From NCBI RefSeq assembly GCF_033042135.1, contig NZ_WBXM01000007.1:219260-283259 (forward strand): 64,000 nt of DNA, read 5' to 3'. The stretch comes from Haloechinothrix sp033042135 (GTDB taxonomy: Bacteria; Actinomycetota; Actinomycetes; Mycobacteriales; Pseudonocardiaceae). Positions 1-8,123 of the stretch are shown here, piece after piece. The notes beneath the pieces were generated by a model. That model was not told the origin of the DNA. It saw only the letters and a program-made list of their open reading frames with translations, and did no database searches. Both the position numbers and the translations under genes were made by a program. Positions within the stretch are counted from its first letter, which is position 1. Every line of letters starts with the position of its first letter.

Positions 1-317
1 TCCGGATCGCCCGCCGCCGCGGCCACTGGGATCGCTCCTTCGGGCACATTGGAGGGTGGCGGTTCCTGCGGCACGAAACCCGTTTCGTCCTCAGGGGTCT
101 CGTTGACCGCCCACCACCAGCCGTCCTTGATGACCGCGGCGCCGTTCATCTCTCCCGGCTCGGCGGCTCCCCGCTCGGCCTGCTCATCGCCGTTCTCCGG
201 TTCATCCGCGATCGCGGTGCTGCCGTATCCCATTGCGACGGCCACCGCCAGTATCGCCACGGCACCGGGGGCGATGATCTTCCATCGGGCAGGCGACACT
301 CGCTGCCGAAGTAGCAT
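1..317 (-). CDS. Secreted protein, N-terminal part only (cut by window edge)
   Basis: A leftward reading frame opens with ATG at 317 behind a GGAGA ribosome site and runs off the left edge without a stop, giving 105 codons. The N-terminus (MLLRQRVSPARWKII) is a positively charged start followed by a hydrophobic stretch (IAPGAVAILAVAVAMGYG), i.e. a signal peptide. The mature part is acidic, then has a GWWWAVNETP motif and a Pro-rich NVPEGAIPVAAAAGDP segment. This pattern resembles the N-termini of large actinobacterial exported proteins of unknown role, some of which carry DNRLRE-type repeats; that link is recollection, and the functional part lies outside the window. Upstream it is divergent from nothing: the next gene, tetR, reads in the same direction. 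Confidence 0.7.
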   Translation of the reverse strand, partial: MLLRQRVSPARWKIIAPGAVAILAVAVAMGYGSTAIADEPENGDEQAERGAAEPGEMNGAAVIKDGWWWAVNETPEDETGFVPQEPPPSNVPEGAIPVAAAAGDP

Positions 318-398
318 GGTTCTCCGTCCTCGCGACCGGATATCGGGCTGTATCCGGCCTAACGAGGACCCCCCGATCGGGTTACGTGATGCTGAAGC

Positions 399-1019
399 TC
401 ATTCGCATCGATCCCCCGCCCCCAGCATGCGCAGTACCAGCGCGGCGTAACCCTGTCCCAGCTCCTCCGGGGCCGGGCCCGCGGCATGCGGGTACCAGCG
501 GGCGATGTCGATGGCCAGCGATAACACCGCGCGCGCCGCGCCCTTCACATCGTCGACGTCGAAGGCGCCCGAAGCGATGCCGTCGGTGATGAGCTCACGC
601 ACCAGCCGTTCGGTCTCCCGTCGCAGCTCGGCGACCACCGCGAAGTCCTCATCGGGCAGCGCATGCAGCTCGTACTGCACCACGCGGGCCACGAGATGCT
701 GCTGCGCGTGCCAACATGTGAACTCCGCCACCAGGTCGTGCATGCGTTTGGCAGCAGGCTCGTCCCTTGCCACCACGGAACGCACCAGATCGAGTGCTTT
801 CCGATGCCCGGTGCGGCTGATCGCCGAGAGCAGCGCGGCCTTGGAGGGAAAGTGAACGTACATCGCCGCAGGGCTCATTCCCGCCGCGCTGGCGATGTCC
901 CTGGTGGTGGTTGCGTGGTAGCCGCGTTCGGCGAAGGAGGTCACAGCCGCGGCCATCAGCCGCCGGGCGGCCTCCGGCTGCGTCCGGTGACCCAGATCCA
1001 TCCGCAGCTGATCCGTCAT
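399..1019 (-). CDS. TetR-family transcriptional regulator
   Basis: A 206-residue repressor-type protein. Residues about 10-60 form a classical TetR helix-turn-helix (AAVTSFAERGYHATTTRDIA then SPAAMYVHFPSKAALL), followed by an all-helical ligand-binding domain. The start at 1019 is chosen because its ATG overlaps the stop of the upstream acyl-CoA dehydrogenase in an ATGA, implying translational coupling; an open frame extends further but covers that gene. As the last gene of a fatty-acid-type operon it most likely senses an acyl-CoA intermediate and represses its own operon, probably through the palindrome at 4167-4182. The family is certain; ligand and operator are inference. Confidence 0.9.
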   Translation of the reverse strand: MTDQLRMDLGHRTQPEAARRLMAAAVTSFAERGYHATTTRDIASAAGMSPAAMYVHFPSKAALLSAISRTGHRKALDLVRSVVARDEPAAKRMHDLVAEFTCWHAQQHLVARVVQYELHALPDEDFAVVAELRRETERLVRELITDGIASGAFDVDDVKGAARAVLSLAIDIARWYPHAAGPAPEELGQGYAALVLRMLGAGDRCE

Positions 1020-2134
1020 GACACGGGATGGAGGTTCACCTGTGGCCCGAGTACCTCCCGGTGGGCGCTCGGCTTGCCAAGGGCCACCTCGTCGGCTTTG
1101 GCACGCTTCAGGTAAAGATGCGCCGGGTGCTCCCAGGTCATACCGATCCCGCCGTGCAGCTGGATACATTCCTCAGCGGCCCGCCTGGCGACCGGGGCAC
1201 ACAGTGACTGGGCCATACCGGTGGCGACCGCGACGTCCGGGCCGCCGGTGGCCAGCTGGTCGGCGGCGTACCGAGCCGTAGCGCGCGCGACGACCAGCTG
1301 GTACCAGAGATCGGCGATACGGTGCTTGAGTGCCTGGTAAGAACCCACAGGACGACCGAACTGGTAACGCTGCTTCACGTACTCCACAGTGGTATCCAGG
1401 CACCACTCGGTGATCCCCACCTGTTCCGCGGCCAGCACACCGGCACCCACGTGCAGTGCCGCGGTCAGCGCGACAGCGGCATCATCTCCCCCGGCAAGCG
1501 GCTCCGCTGCCGCCTCCCGCAGGTCGATGTCGGCCACCGGCCTTGTCAGGTCGAACGACGTCACCGGGGAGACCGTCACTCCCTCTCGCGCCACGTCGAC
1601 CAGCCACAGCCCTGGCGCGCCGTCTGCCGTGGCGGGTACGACCAACAGATCGGCGACCTGACCATCAGCGACAGTGCTGACCGATCCCGTCAGGGTGGCG
1701 CCGTGTGAGGTGACATCTGTCGCGAATCCATCCTGAACAGACTGGGTGAACGGCATCGCCATGGTCGCGGTGCGTTCCCCGCGCGCCAGCGCACCCAGCG
1801 CGGCGTTCCTCGACTCGCAGGGCGGCACAGCGAGCAGCGCCGTGGTCGCCAGCACAGCACTGCCGAGGAACGGTACGGGGGCCACGGAACGCCCGAGCTC
1901 CTCGGCGACGACGGCCAGCTCCCGGACGGTGGCGCCCTGTCCGCCCACGTCCTCGGGCACATGCAGTGAGGTCGCCCCGAGCTCGCTCGCGAGGGTGCGC
2001 CACAGCCGCACGTCAGCGGGTTCGGTCTCACACGTCGCCAGGACGTGCTCGGCCTGGCATCGATCAGCGAGCAGGGAGCGCACGCTCGCACGCAGGTCGT
2101 GCTCCTCCGTGCTGTACAGCAAGTTCGGGCTCAT
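1016..2134 (-). CDS. Acyl-CoA dehydrogenase, smaller partner
   Basis: A 372-residue FAD-dependent acyl-CoA dehydrogenase that would oxidise an acyl-CoA to the 2,3-enoyl-CoA. The C-terminal part shows the family signature (QRYQFGRPVGSYQALKHRIAD, then AAEECIQLHGGIGMTWEHPAHLYLKRA). The start at 2134 (MSPNLLYS) overlaps the stop of the preceding dehydrogenase as ATGA; a start at 2152 is possible. Two adjacent, dissimilar acyl-CoA dehydrogenases are typical of the heterotetrameric enzymes used in steroid side-chain or other unusual acyl-CoA degradation in actinobacteria, so this and the next gene may form one enzyme. The substrate cannot be read from the sequence. Confidence 0.9.
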   Translation of the reverse strand: MSPNLLYSTEEHDLRASVRSLLADRCQAEHVLATCETEPADVRLWRTLASELGATSLHVPEDVGGQGATVRELAVVAEELGRSVAPVPFLGSAVLATTALLAVPPCESRNAALGALARGERTATMAMPFTQSVQDGFATDVTSHGATLTGSVSTVADGQVADLLVVPATADGAPGLWLVDVAREGVTVSPVTSFDLTRPVADIDLREAAAEPLAGGDDAAVALTAALHVGAGVLAAEQVGITEWCLDTTVEYVKQRYQFGRPVGSYQALKHRIADLWYQLVVARATARYAADQLATGGPDVAVATGMAQSLCAPVARRAAEECIQLHGGIGMTWEHPAHLYLKRAKADEVALGKPSAHREVLGPQVNLHPVS

Positions 2135-3345
2135 CGGGGCAAGTCCTTCCATGGCACGTCCTTGTCCACGCGCGACTCGGCAGGAAGGCCGAGCACGCGC
2201 TCGGCGATGATGTTGCGAAGCACCTCGGAGGTCCCGCCTTCGATCGAGTTCCCTTTGGCACGCAGGTACCGGTATCCGGCGTTCCGCCCGGTGAAGTCGA
2301 CCTTCTCGGGCCTACGCAGGCTCCAGTCGTCGTAGCGGAGGCCCTCCTCCGCGAGCATCTCGAGTTCGAGCCCGGACAGTTCCTGCGACACCCGCGCGAA
2401 GCCGAGCTTCATCGCTGAACCTTCCGGGCCCGGCGCGCCGACGGCGAGCTGTTGCCGGAGCCGGGTTCCCGCCAGCCGCAAGGCTTCGGCCTCGACCCAC
2501 AGTTCGAGGAGGCGATCGTACAGCCGAGGATCGGCTCCGGCCGGGCCGCGGCGCCACGTCTCGGCGACCACCCCGCTCATACCGCCTTCCCGCGGCACGG
2601 GACGACCGCCGATAGCGACACGCTCGTTCATCAGCGTCGTCTGGGCGACCTTCCAGCCCTCGCCGATCTCGCCGAGCCGGTCGCTGTCCGGGATCCTCGC
2701 CCCGTCGAGGAAGACCTCGTTGAACTCGGCCTCCCCGGTGATCTGGCGAAGCGGCCGCACGTCGACACCAGGATCGGTCATGTCGCAGACGAAGTAAGTC
2801 AGCCCCTGGTGTTTCGGCACTTCCGGGTCGGTACGGGCGAGCAGGATGGCCCAGCGCGCGTTATGGGCGCTGGACGTCCACACCTTCTGCCCCGTCACGC
2901 GCCAGTACTCACCATCCCATTCCGCCCGCGTACCGGCCGCGGCGAGATCCGATCCCGCTCCCGGCTCGCTGAACAACTGGCACCACACCTCGTCACCGGT
3001 CCACAGTGGCCGCAAGAAGCGCTTCCGCTGTTCCTCGGTGCCATAGGCGAGAATCGTCGGTGCCGCCATGCCGAGCCCGATCCCGATACGCGACGGGTCG
3101 TTGTCCGGCGCCCCCACCGCCTCGAGTTCGGCGTCGACCACGGACTGCAGCGCCCGCGGGGCGTCGAGACCGCCGAGCCCGACGGGAAAGTGCACCCACG
3201 CGAGCCCGGCGTCGAACCGGGCGCGCAGGAACTCCAGACGCTCGGTCGTGGCAGGGTCGTGTTGCCGCAGCAGCTCGCGCACGCGCTCCCGTACGTCCTC
3301 GGCATCGATTCCGGCGCCTGCCGCGCCCCCGTTCTCTCGAGTCAT
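2131..3345 (-). CDS. Acyl-CoA dehydrogenase, larger partner
   Basis: A 404-residue acyl-CoA dehydrogenase. It has the FAD-binding segment WCQLFSEPGAGSDLA, the strand VWTSSAHNARWAILLARTD, and a C-terminal EGGTSEVLRNIIAERVLGLP typical of the family. Start codon options are GTG at 3348 or the adjacent ATG at 3345; both lie immediately after the reductase stop. Gene order (reductase, this enzyme, second dehydrogenase, TetR) with one-base gaps and ATGA overlaps indicates a single transcript. It likely acts with the following dehydrogenase as an alpha/beta pair; this is inferred from pairing and context only. Confidence 0.9.
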   Translation of the reverse strand: MTRENGGAAGAGIDAEDVRERVRELLRQHDPATTERLEFLRARFDAGLAWVHFPVGLGGLDAPRALQSVVDAELEAVGAPDNDPSRIGIGLGMAAPTILAYGTEEQRKRFLRPLWTGDEVWCQLFSEPGAGSDLAAAGTRAEWDGEYWRVTGQKVWTSSAHNARWAILLARTDPEVPKHQGLTYFVCDMTDPGVDVRPLRQITGEAEFNEVFLDGARIPDSDRLGEIGEGWKVAQTTLMNERVAIGGRPVPREGGMSGVVAETWRRGPAGADPRLYDRLLELWVEAEALRLAGTRLRQQLAVGAPGPEGSAMKLGFARVSQELSGLELEMLAEEGLRYDDWSLRRPEKVDFTGRNAGYRYLRAKGNSIEGGTSEVLRNIIAERVLGLPAESRVDKDVPWKDLPR

Positions 3346-3349
3346 CACA

Positions 3350-4117
3350 TCAGCCCCTCGGTCCGCCCGCGACGTAGATCACCTGGCCCGATACGAAGCC
3401 AGCCTCTTCGCTCACCAGGAACGACACCGTCGCCGCGATATCCGACGGCTGTCCGACCCTGCGTACCGGGATCTGCTCGGCAGCCCCTTTGGCGAACTCG
3501 TCGAACGGGACACCGAGCCGCTCGGCGGTGGCCACGGTCATGTCGGTCTCGATGAATCCCGGCGCGATCGCGTTCGCGGTCACCCCGAACTTGCCGAGCT
3601 CGAGGGCCAGAGTCTTGGTGAAGCCCTGCAACCCTGCCTTGGCGGTCGAATAGTTGGACTGCCCCCGGTTGCCGAGGGCCGAAACGCTGGACAGGTTGAC
3701 GATCCTGCCCCAACCCGCCTCCGTCTGGTATGCCTGCACCGCCTTGGACATCAGGAACGCCCCGCGCAGGTGCACCTCCATGACCGAGTCCCAGTCCTCC
3801 TCGGTCATCTTGAACAGCAGGTTGTCGCGGGTGATACCGGCGTTGTTCACCAGCACCGTCGGGGGTCCCAGTTCGTCAGCCGCACGCCGCACCGCAGCAC
3901 CGACGGCGTCGGCGCTGCGCACATCCGCACCGATCGCGACGGCGTGCCCACCGGCCGAGGTGATCGCGGACACGGTCCCGGAACAGCTGGACTCGTCGAG
4001 ATCGAGGGCGGCGACCCCGAAACCATCCCGCGCCAGCCGCTGTGCGACCGCAGCCCCGATGCCACGCGCCGCACCGGTCACGATGGCGGTACGCGATTCG
4101 GACACGGTACCTCCCAT
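3350..4117 (-). CDS. SDR-family 3-oxoacyl-ACP/CoA reductase (FabG-like)
   Basis: A 255-residue short-chain dehydrogenase/reductase that would interconvert 3-oxo- and 3-hydroxyacyl thioesters with NAD(P)H. Visible motifs are the cofactor-binding VTGAARGIGAA, the NNAG loop (VLVNNAGITRDN), the catalytic serine in NLSSVSALGNRGQ and the YSTAKAG Tyr-Lys pair. The ATG at 4117 follows a GGGAGG site by seven bases; a GTG at 4105 follows a second GGGAGG by four bases, so either start is possible. It is the first gene of the dehydrogenase/TetR operon, and the operator-like palindrome lies about 50 bases upstream. Confidence 0.9.
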   Translation of the reverse strand: MGGTVSESRTAIVTGAARGIGAAVAQRLARDGFGVAALDLDESSCSGTVSAITSAGGHAVAIGADVRSADAVGAAVRRAADELGPPTVLVNNAGITRDNLLFKMTEEDWDSVMEVHLRGAFLMSKAVQAYQTEAGWGRIVNLSSVSALGNRGQSNYSTAKAGLQGFTKTLALELGKFGVTANAIAPGFIETDMTVATAERLGVPFDEFAKGAAEQIPVRRVGQPSDIAATVSFLVSEEAGFVSGQVIYVAGGPRG

Positions 4118-4166
4118 TCCTGCGCCTCCCGATTCCGAGCGGGCTCGTCGAACACCCGCACCTTGG

Positions 4167-4182
4167 CTAAGCAACTGCTTAG
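4167..4182. promoter_or_regulatory. Perfect 7+2+7 palindrome, candidate TetR operator
   Basis: The sequence CTAAGCAACTGCTTAG is a perfect inverted repeat (CTAAGCA and its complement TGCTTAG, two-base spacer) about 50 bases ahead of the reductase start. Short perfect palindromes with this geometry are typical targets of TetR proteins, and a tetR gene ends this operon. The match between this site and that regulator is inferred. Confidence 0.6.
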
Positions 4183-4305
4183 TATGCTACTGCGACAAGG
4201 GGTTCCTGTCCAGGCCTCCGGAATGTGGGCGGCAAACCGGCTCGGCGGGCGCGGACAGCGACAAGCTCCCGGACGCGAGCGCGGGACGGCACGGACATGA
4301 ATACA

Positions 4306-4373
4306 CCGATCCCCCGGACGTCAGCGGAGGGGGATCGGCGGCGTGCTAGGCAGACCCCCAGACTGCCTAGCAC
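4306..4373. other. Two tandem perfect hairpins in divergent intergenic region
   Basis: The first hairpin pairs 4306-4315 (CCGATCCCCC) with 4329-4338 around a 13-base loop. The second pairs 4343-4353 (GTGCTAGGCAG) with 4363-4373 around the loop ACCCCCAGA. Both stems are perfect and only four bases separate them. They lie between a leftward gene starting at 4117 and a rightward gene starting at 4538, so they cannot be terminators of either neighbour. No U-rich tail follows on either strand. A small RNA or protein-binding sites are the best guesses. The rest of the 420-base gap 4118-4537 holds the operator at 4167 and presumably the promoter of the 4538 gene. Confidence 0.5.
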
Positions 4374-4537
4374 CAGCGAGCAACTCGGTAGGTGATCCTG
4401 CGGTCACCCGTTCACATGAGTTGTCGTCACAACCGAAATCTATCGATCGGGCTACCGATGCGTCAACCAATGTGACCTACATCCAGGTACGCTCGTTACA
4501 CCAGTTGAGAACACTGCCGCACACGGAGGTTATGGGC

Positions 4538-4969
4538 ATGTCCGCAGGGGAGCTCGCGACGTTGGCCGACCGCATCAACCACCTGTTCACCACGGTGCAT
4601 CCGGCCGGCCGCGGCCCGTACAGCAACGACGAGGTCGCCTCCGCCATCACCGAGCACGGGGCCACCTCGATCTCGGCCACCTATATCTGGATGCTGCGCA
4701 AGGGGTACCGGGACAACCCCACGATGAAGCACCTCGATGCACTGGCGAGCTTTTTCGGCGTGCCCGTCGCCTACTTCTTCGACGACACCACCGCCGCCGA
4801 GGTGGCCGCCGAGCTGGAGACGCTCACCGCGCTGAAGAACGCCGGGGTGCATCACGTCGCCCTGCGCGCGGCCGGGCTGTCGGAGCGCAGCCTCAACTCG
4901 ATCGTCGACGTCATCAACCGGGTCCGCGAACTCGAAGGTTTGCCTCGGCAGGAGGAATCCACACAATAA
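4538..4969 (+). CDS. EspR-like helix-turn-helix DNA-binding protein
   Basis: A 143-residue protein. Residues about 1-80 form an XRE-type helix-turn-helix (NDEVASAI...SATYIWMLRKGYRDNPTMKHLDALASFFGVPVAYFF); the rest is a helical tail suited to dimerisation. The organisation LADRINHLFTTVHPAGRGPYSN closely recalls the mycobacterial nucleoid-type regulator EspR (NRLFDTVYPPGRGP). The ATG at 4538 is eight bases from a GGAGG site; the ATG at 4532 is too close to it. It heads a rightward group with an ImmA/IrrE-type peptidase and a membrane protein, a pairing reminiscent of phage and stress regulators cleaved by ImmA. Its DNA target is unknown. Confidence 0.85.
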   Translation: MSAGELATLADRINHLFTTVHPAGRGPYSNDEVASAITEHGATSISATYIWMLRKGYRDNPTMKHLDALASFFGVPVAYFFDDTTAAEVAAELETLTALKNAGVHHVALRAAGLSERSLNSIVDVINRVRELEGLPRQEESTQ

Positions 4970-5085
4970 GGTGAGATGTCTTCGGACAAGGCACCTCGTG
5001 GTCGAGTAGGTCGTGGTGACCGCATCCGGCTACGCGAGCAACCCTGAGTAACCAGAAAGCGATCACGGGCACGGGACGACGCCGA

Positions 5086-5655
5086 GTGGAACACGACACG
5101 ATGACACGCCGCTGCATGCGACGGTTGCGGGAGCTGGACCTCCCGGAACCGTTCCACGTCGACGCCTTCCGCGCCGACCTCAGCAGGCGCACGGGGCGTC
5201 CGATCCAGCTACTCGCGCTGGGCCTGCCGCCGGGCAGCCCCTGCGGTCTCTGGCTGTCTACCGAGTCGACGGAGTACGTGATCTACCAGCGGGATACCGA
5301 CCCGCTGCATCGCGAGCACATCATCCTTCACGAGCTCAGCCACCTCTGTTGCGACCACCGGGCCAGTACTGTACTCAGTGAGGAGCTGTCCCGGTCACTG
5401 TTCAGCCACCTCGACGACACGCTCGTGCGCAGCGTGCTCGGGCGCAGCCACTACACCCTCGAACAGGAGCGCGAGGCGGAGCTGATGGCCTCGCTGATCC
5501 TGCACCGCAGGCGCGGCAGGACCCGCCGCTTCCGCCAGTCCCACACAACCGCGAGCGAACCGGCCGAGGATGCCACCCTGTCAGCCGACGCCGACGCAGC
5601 GGTCATCGCGCGCATCGAGCGCACCCTCCAGCAACCGGGTAGGGACTGGGCGTGA
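5086..5655 (+). CDS. ImmA/IrrE-type metallopeptidase-like protein
   Basis: A 189-residue cytoplasmic protein with a zinc-peptidase signature HELSH at residues 82-86 (EHIILHELSHLCCDH), followed by an acidic stretch and EQEREAELMASLIL, where a third metal ligand glutamate is expected. This is the ImmA/IrrE (COG2856-type) arrangement; known members cleave or inactivate XRE-type repressors. The start is GTG at 5086 with ATG at 5101 as alternative; neither has a strong ribosome site. Its stop overlaps the next gene's start (GTGA). With the upstream helix-turn-helix gene it could form a repressor/protease pair, which is inference. Confidence 0.8.
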   Translation: MEHDTMTRRCMRRLRELDLPEPFHVDAFRADLSRRTGRPIQLLALGLPPGSPCGLWLSTESTEYVIYQRDTDPLHREHIILHELSHLCCDHRASTVLSEELSRSLFSHLDDTLVRSVLGRSHYTLEQEREAELMASLILHRRRGRTRRFRQSHTTASEPAEDATLSADADAAVIARIERTLQQPGRDWA

Positions 5656-6824
5656 CCACGGCGCTGTACTCGCTCTGCGCCTGCTGCGGGTGGCTGGCCG
5701 CCGCCTACAAGCTTGCAGCCAGCCGCAGGTCGACCGACCCGGCGCTGACCTGGGTCTGCCTCAGCTTCGCCCTGCTCGGCGTGGTGTTCACGGCCGCGCT
5801 TCCCCCGGTACACGACTGGCTCGCCCGCCATACCGGCTTCGCCGACCTGAGTATCCTGCTCATCCTGCTGTGTGTCGTCGCGTTCAGCACCACCACGCAG
5901 ATCATGCTGCTGGTGTGGACCAGGCTCGAGGACCAGCTCCATCGCCGGATCCGGAACCGGCTCATCGCCCTCGGCTGTGTCGCGGTCACCATGACCGCGC
6001 TGTTCCTCGCCGCGGGCACCGGGGCCCGCTCGATCACCGGGGTAGGCAGCGGCATGGCAGGCGCGTTGTACGCGGCCTGCCTGCTGCTCTACCTGGTCAC
6101 GCTCATTCTCGGCATGCTGGCGATCGTCCGGCTCGGTGTGCGCTACGCGCGGATGACTGCCAGCCCGCTGGTGGCTCGGGGGCTGCGGTTGGCCGCCACC
6201 GGCGCTGCCCTCGTCCTCGCCTACTGCGTCTACCGGCTGGCCGACGTCGTCGCGTCCTGGACCGGCCTCGGTTCCTGGATCGGCGCGGACGTGGCTCGAC
6301 CGGAGCCCACGCCTGCCTTGGTCGCCGCAGGCGGGGCACTGCTGATCACGCTGGGTTTGACGTTGCCGTCCTGGGGTGAGCAACTCGTCGCGGTCGCCGA
6401 GTACGGCAAGCGCTATCTCGACTACCAGCGCACACACCGGCTCTGGCGGGTCGTCGCGCTCCAGGCCAATCCCGAGGTGGTGCTCGACCGCACGGCCGCC
6501 CACCCCCTCCGCCGGTTCTCGCCAGCCGGACTCGACTTCCGCGCCTACCGGCGGATCATCGAGCTCGCCGACGCACGGCTGGCGCTACGCCCGTACGCCG
6601 CAGCGACCGGTGTCTGCGTGCCCGGCCAGGCGGCGGTACCGGCGATCGCCGCGGCGGAGCTGCGTGCCGCGGTGGGAGCCAAGGTCGAGGGCGTGCCCGC
6701 AGCGGGCGAGCACGGACCGGTCGCTCACACGACGCAGGGAACCGACGTTCGTGCCGCATTGCGCTGGTGGGCACGGGTGGCCAGCGCGTACCGGGACCGC
6801 CCCGTGTCCGACCAAGCGGCCTGA
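5652..6824 (+). CDS. MAB_1171c-family multi-pass membrane protein (DUF6545-type C-terminus)
   Basis: A 390-residue protein. Residues about 1-245 contain seven or so hydrophobic spans separated by short charged loops; the remaining ~145 residues are soluble (RLWRVVALQANPEVVL then FRAYRRIIELADARLALRPYA), matching the family called MAB_1171c-like putative transporters with a DUF6545 tail. GTG start overlaps the stop of the peptidase gene, so the two are translationally coupled. In my recollection such proteins often sit beside XRE regulators and ImmA/IrrE peptidases in actinobacteria. No transport substrate is evident; a sensor role is equally possible. Confidence 0.8.
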   Translation: MTTALYSLCACCGWLAAAYKLAASRRSTDPALTWVCLSFALLGVVFTAALPPVHDWLARHTGFADLSILLILLCVVAFSTTTQIMLLVWTRLEDQLHRRIRNRLIALGCVAVTMTALFLAAGTGARSITGVGSGMAGALYAACLLLYLVTLILGMLAIVRLGVRYARMTASPLVARGLRLAATGAALVLAYCVYRLADVVASWTGLGSWIGADVARPEPTPALVAAGGALLITLGLTLPSWGEQLVAVAEYGKRYLDYQRTHRLWRVVALQANPEVVLDRTAAHPLRRFSPAGLDFRAYRRIIELADARLALRPYAAATGVCVPGQAAVPAIAAAELRAAVGAKVEGVPAAGEHGPVAHTTQGTDVRAALRWWARVASAYRDRPVSDQAA

Positions 6825-6830
6825 CGCAAC

Positions 6831-7967
6831 CTAGCCGGTACGCTCGGCGGCGACCTGGGTAAACAGCCGCTCGGCGCGGAGCGCCGCGTAACCGGGTTTG
6901 ATCACATCGTTGATCAGCGCGAGCCGCTGGTCGAACGGTAAGAACGCGGATTTCATCGCATTGACCGTGAACCACTGCATGTCGTCCAGCGTGTAACCGA
7001 AGGCATCGACGAGCTCGGCGAACTCGCGCGACATGCTGGTACCGCTCATGAGCCGGTTGTCGGTGTTGACCGTCACCCGGAAGTACAGGCTGCGCAGCAG
7101 CCGGATGGGGTGCTCGGCGATCGATGGGGCCGCACCGGTCTGCACGTTGGATTTCGGGCACATCTCCAGTGGGATTCGCCGGTCCCGTATGTAGGCGGCC
7201 AGCCTGCCCAGCCGCACCGTGCCGTCGTCGGCGACGTCGATGTCATCGACGATGCGCACACCGTGCCCCAGTCGCTCGGCACCACAGCGTTGGATGGCCT
7301 CCCAGATCGACGGCAGCCCGAACCCCTCACCGGCGTGGATGGTGAAGTGCGCGTTCTGCCTGCGTAGGTACTCGAACGTGGTCAGGTTGCGGGTGGGAGG
7401 GAACCCCGCCTCCGGACCTGCGATGTCGAACCCGAACACACCCTCGTCGCGGTACCGCACCGCCAGTTCGGCGATCTCCGCCGATCGCGCGTTCTGCCGC
7501 ATCGCGCACAGCAGCGTGCCGACCCGGATCCGGTGCCCCGCGGCGGCCGTGCGCCGCTCCCCTTCCCGGAACCCGTCCTGGACCGCTTCGACGACCTCGG
7601 GCAGCGACAGCCCGCCCTCGAGGAACAGCTCGGGGGCGTAGCGCACCTCGGCGTAGACCACGCCATCGGCGGCCAGATCCTCCGCGCACTCGGCCGCGAC
7701 CCGCCGCAGCGCCTCGGCCGACTGCATCACGGCGACCGTGTGACCGAACGTCTCCAGATACCGTTCCAGCGATCCGGAATCCGCCGCGTCCACGAACCAG
7801 CGTCCCAGCTGCTCGGGATCCGTGGCAGGCAGCTTGTCGTAACCGGATTCCTCAGCGAGCTCGACTACGGTTTCCGGCCGCAACCCGCCGTCCAGGTGAT
7901 CGTGCAGCACCACCTTCGGCGCCCGGCGGATACGGTCCCACGTGGCGACGTTCAGCTCCTCCGGCAC
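6831..7967 (-). CDS. add: Adenosine deaminase
   Basis: A 378-residue zinc hydrolase converting adenosine to inosine in purine salvage. Metal and catalytic motifs are present in order: HDHLDGGLRPET near residue 22, HAGEGFG (third His plus catalytic Glu), ERLGHGVRI and the late Asp in VNTDNRLMSG. Length fits bacterial Add. It is convergent with the membrane-protein gene, whose stop is only six bases away, leaving no room for a separate terminator. The gene is monocistronic as far as visible; a 156-base gap precedes it. Confidence 0.93.
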   Translation of the reverse strand: MPEELNVATWDRIRRAPKVVLHDHLDGGLRPETVVELAEESGYDKLPATDPEQLGRWFVDAADSGSLERYLETFGHTVAVMQSAEALRRVAAECAEDLAADGVVYAEVRYAPELFLEGGLSLPEVVEAVQDGFREGERRTAAAGHRIRVGTLLCAMRQNARSAEIAELAVRYRDEGVFGFDIAGPEAGFPPTRNLTTFEYLRRQNAHFTIHAGEGFGLPSIWEAIQRCGAERLGHGVRIVDDIDVADDGTVRLGRLAAYIRDRRIPLEMCPKSNVQTGAAPSIAEHPIRLLRSLYFRVTVNTDNRLMSGTSMSREFAELVDAFGYTLDDMQWFTVNAMKSAFLPFDQRLALINDVIKPGYAALRAERLFTQVAAERTG

Positions 7968-8123
7968 GGAATTCCCTCCTTGTCCACGCGTGGCTTGTGG
8001 CCACCCGACGATTCTCCCCAGCCGTGGTCACGACCGGGCAGGTCGCCATGGCTTTCTCGCTCCAGCATCGCACGACGAATCCCGGAACGCGGGCGTGTGA
8101 CACCGCGCGATGCGTGCCACTGC

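Noticed and set aside
49..450. 133-codon rightward frame at the left edge
   Set aside because: The opposite strand encodes a signal-peptide protein with a ribosome site; the rightward frame has no ribosome site and a Ser/Pro/Arg-rich translation.
4306..4373. Twin hairpins as a transcription terminator
   Set aside because: Both flanking genes read away from the site, so no transcript is known to need termination there.
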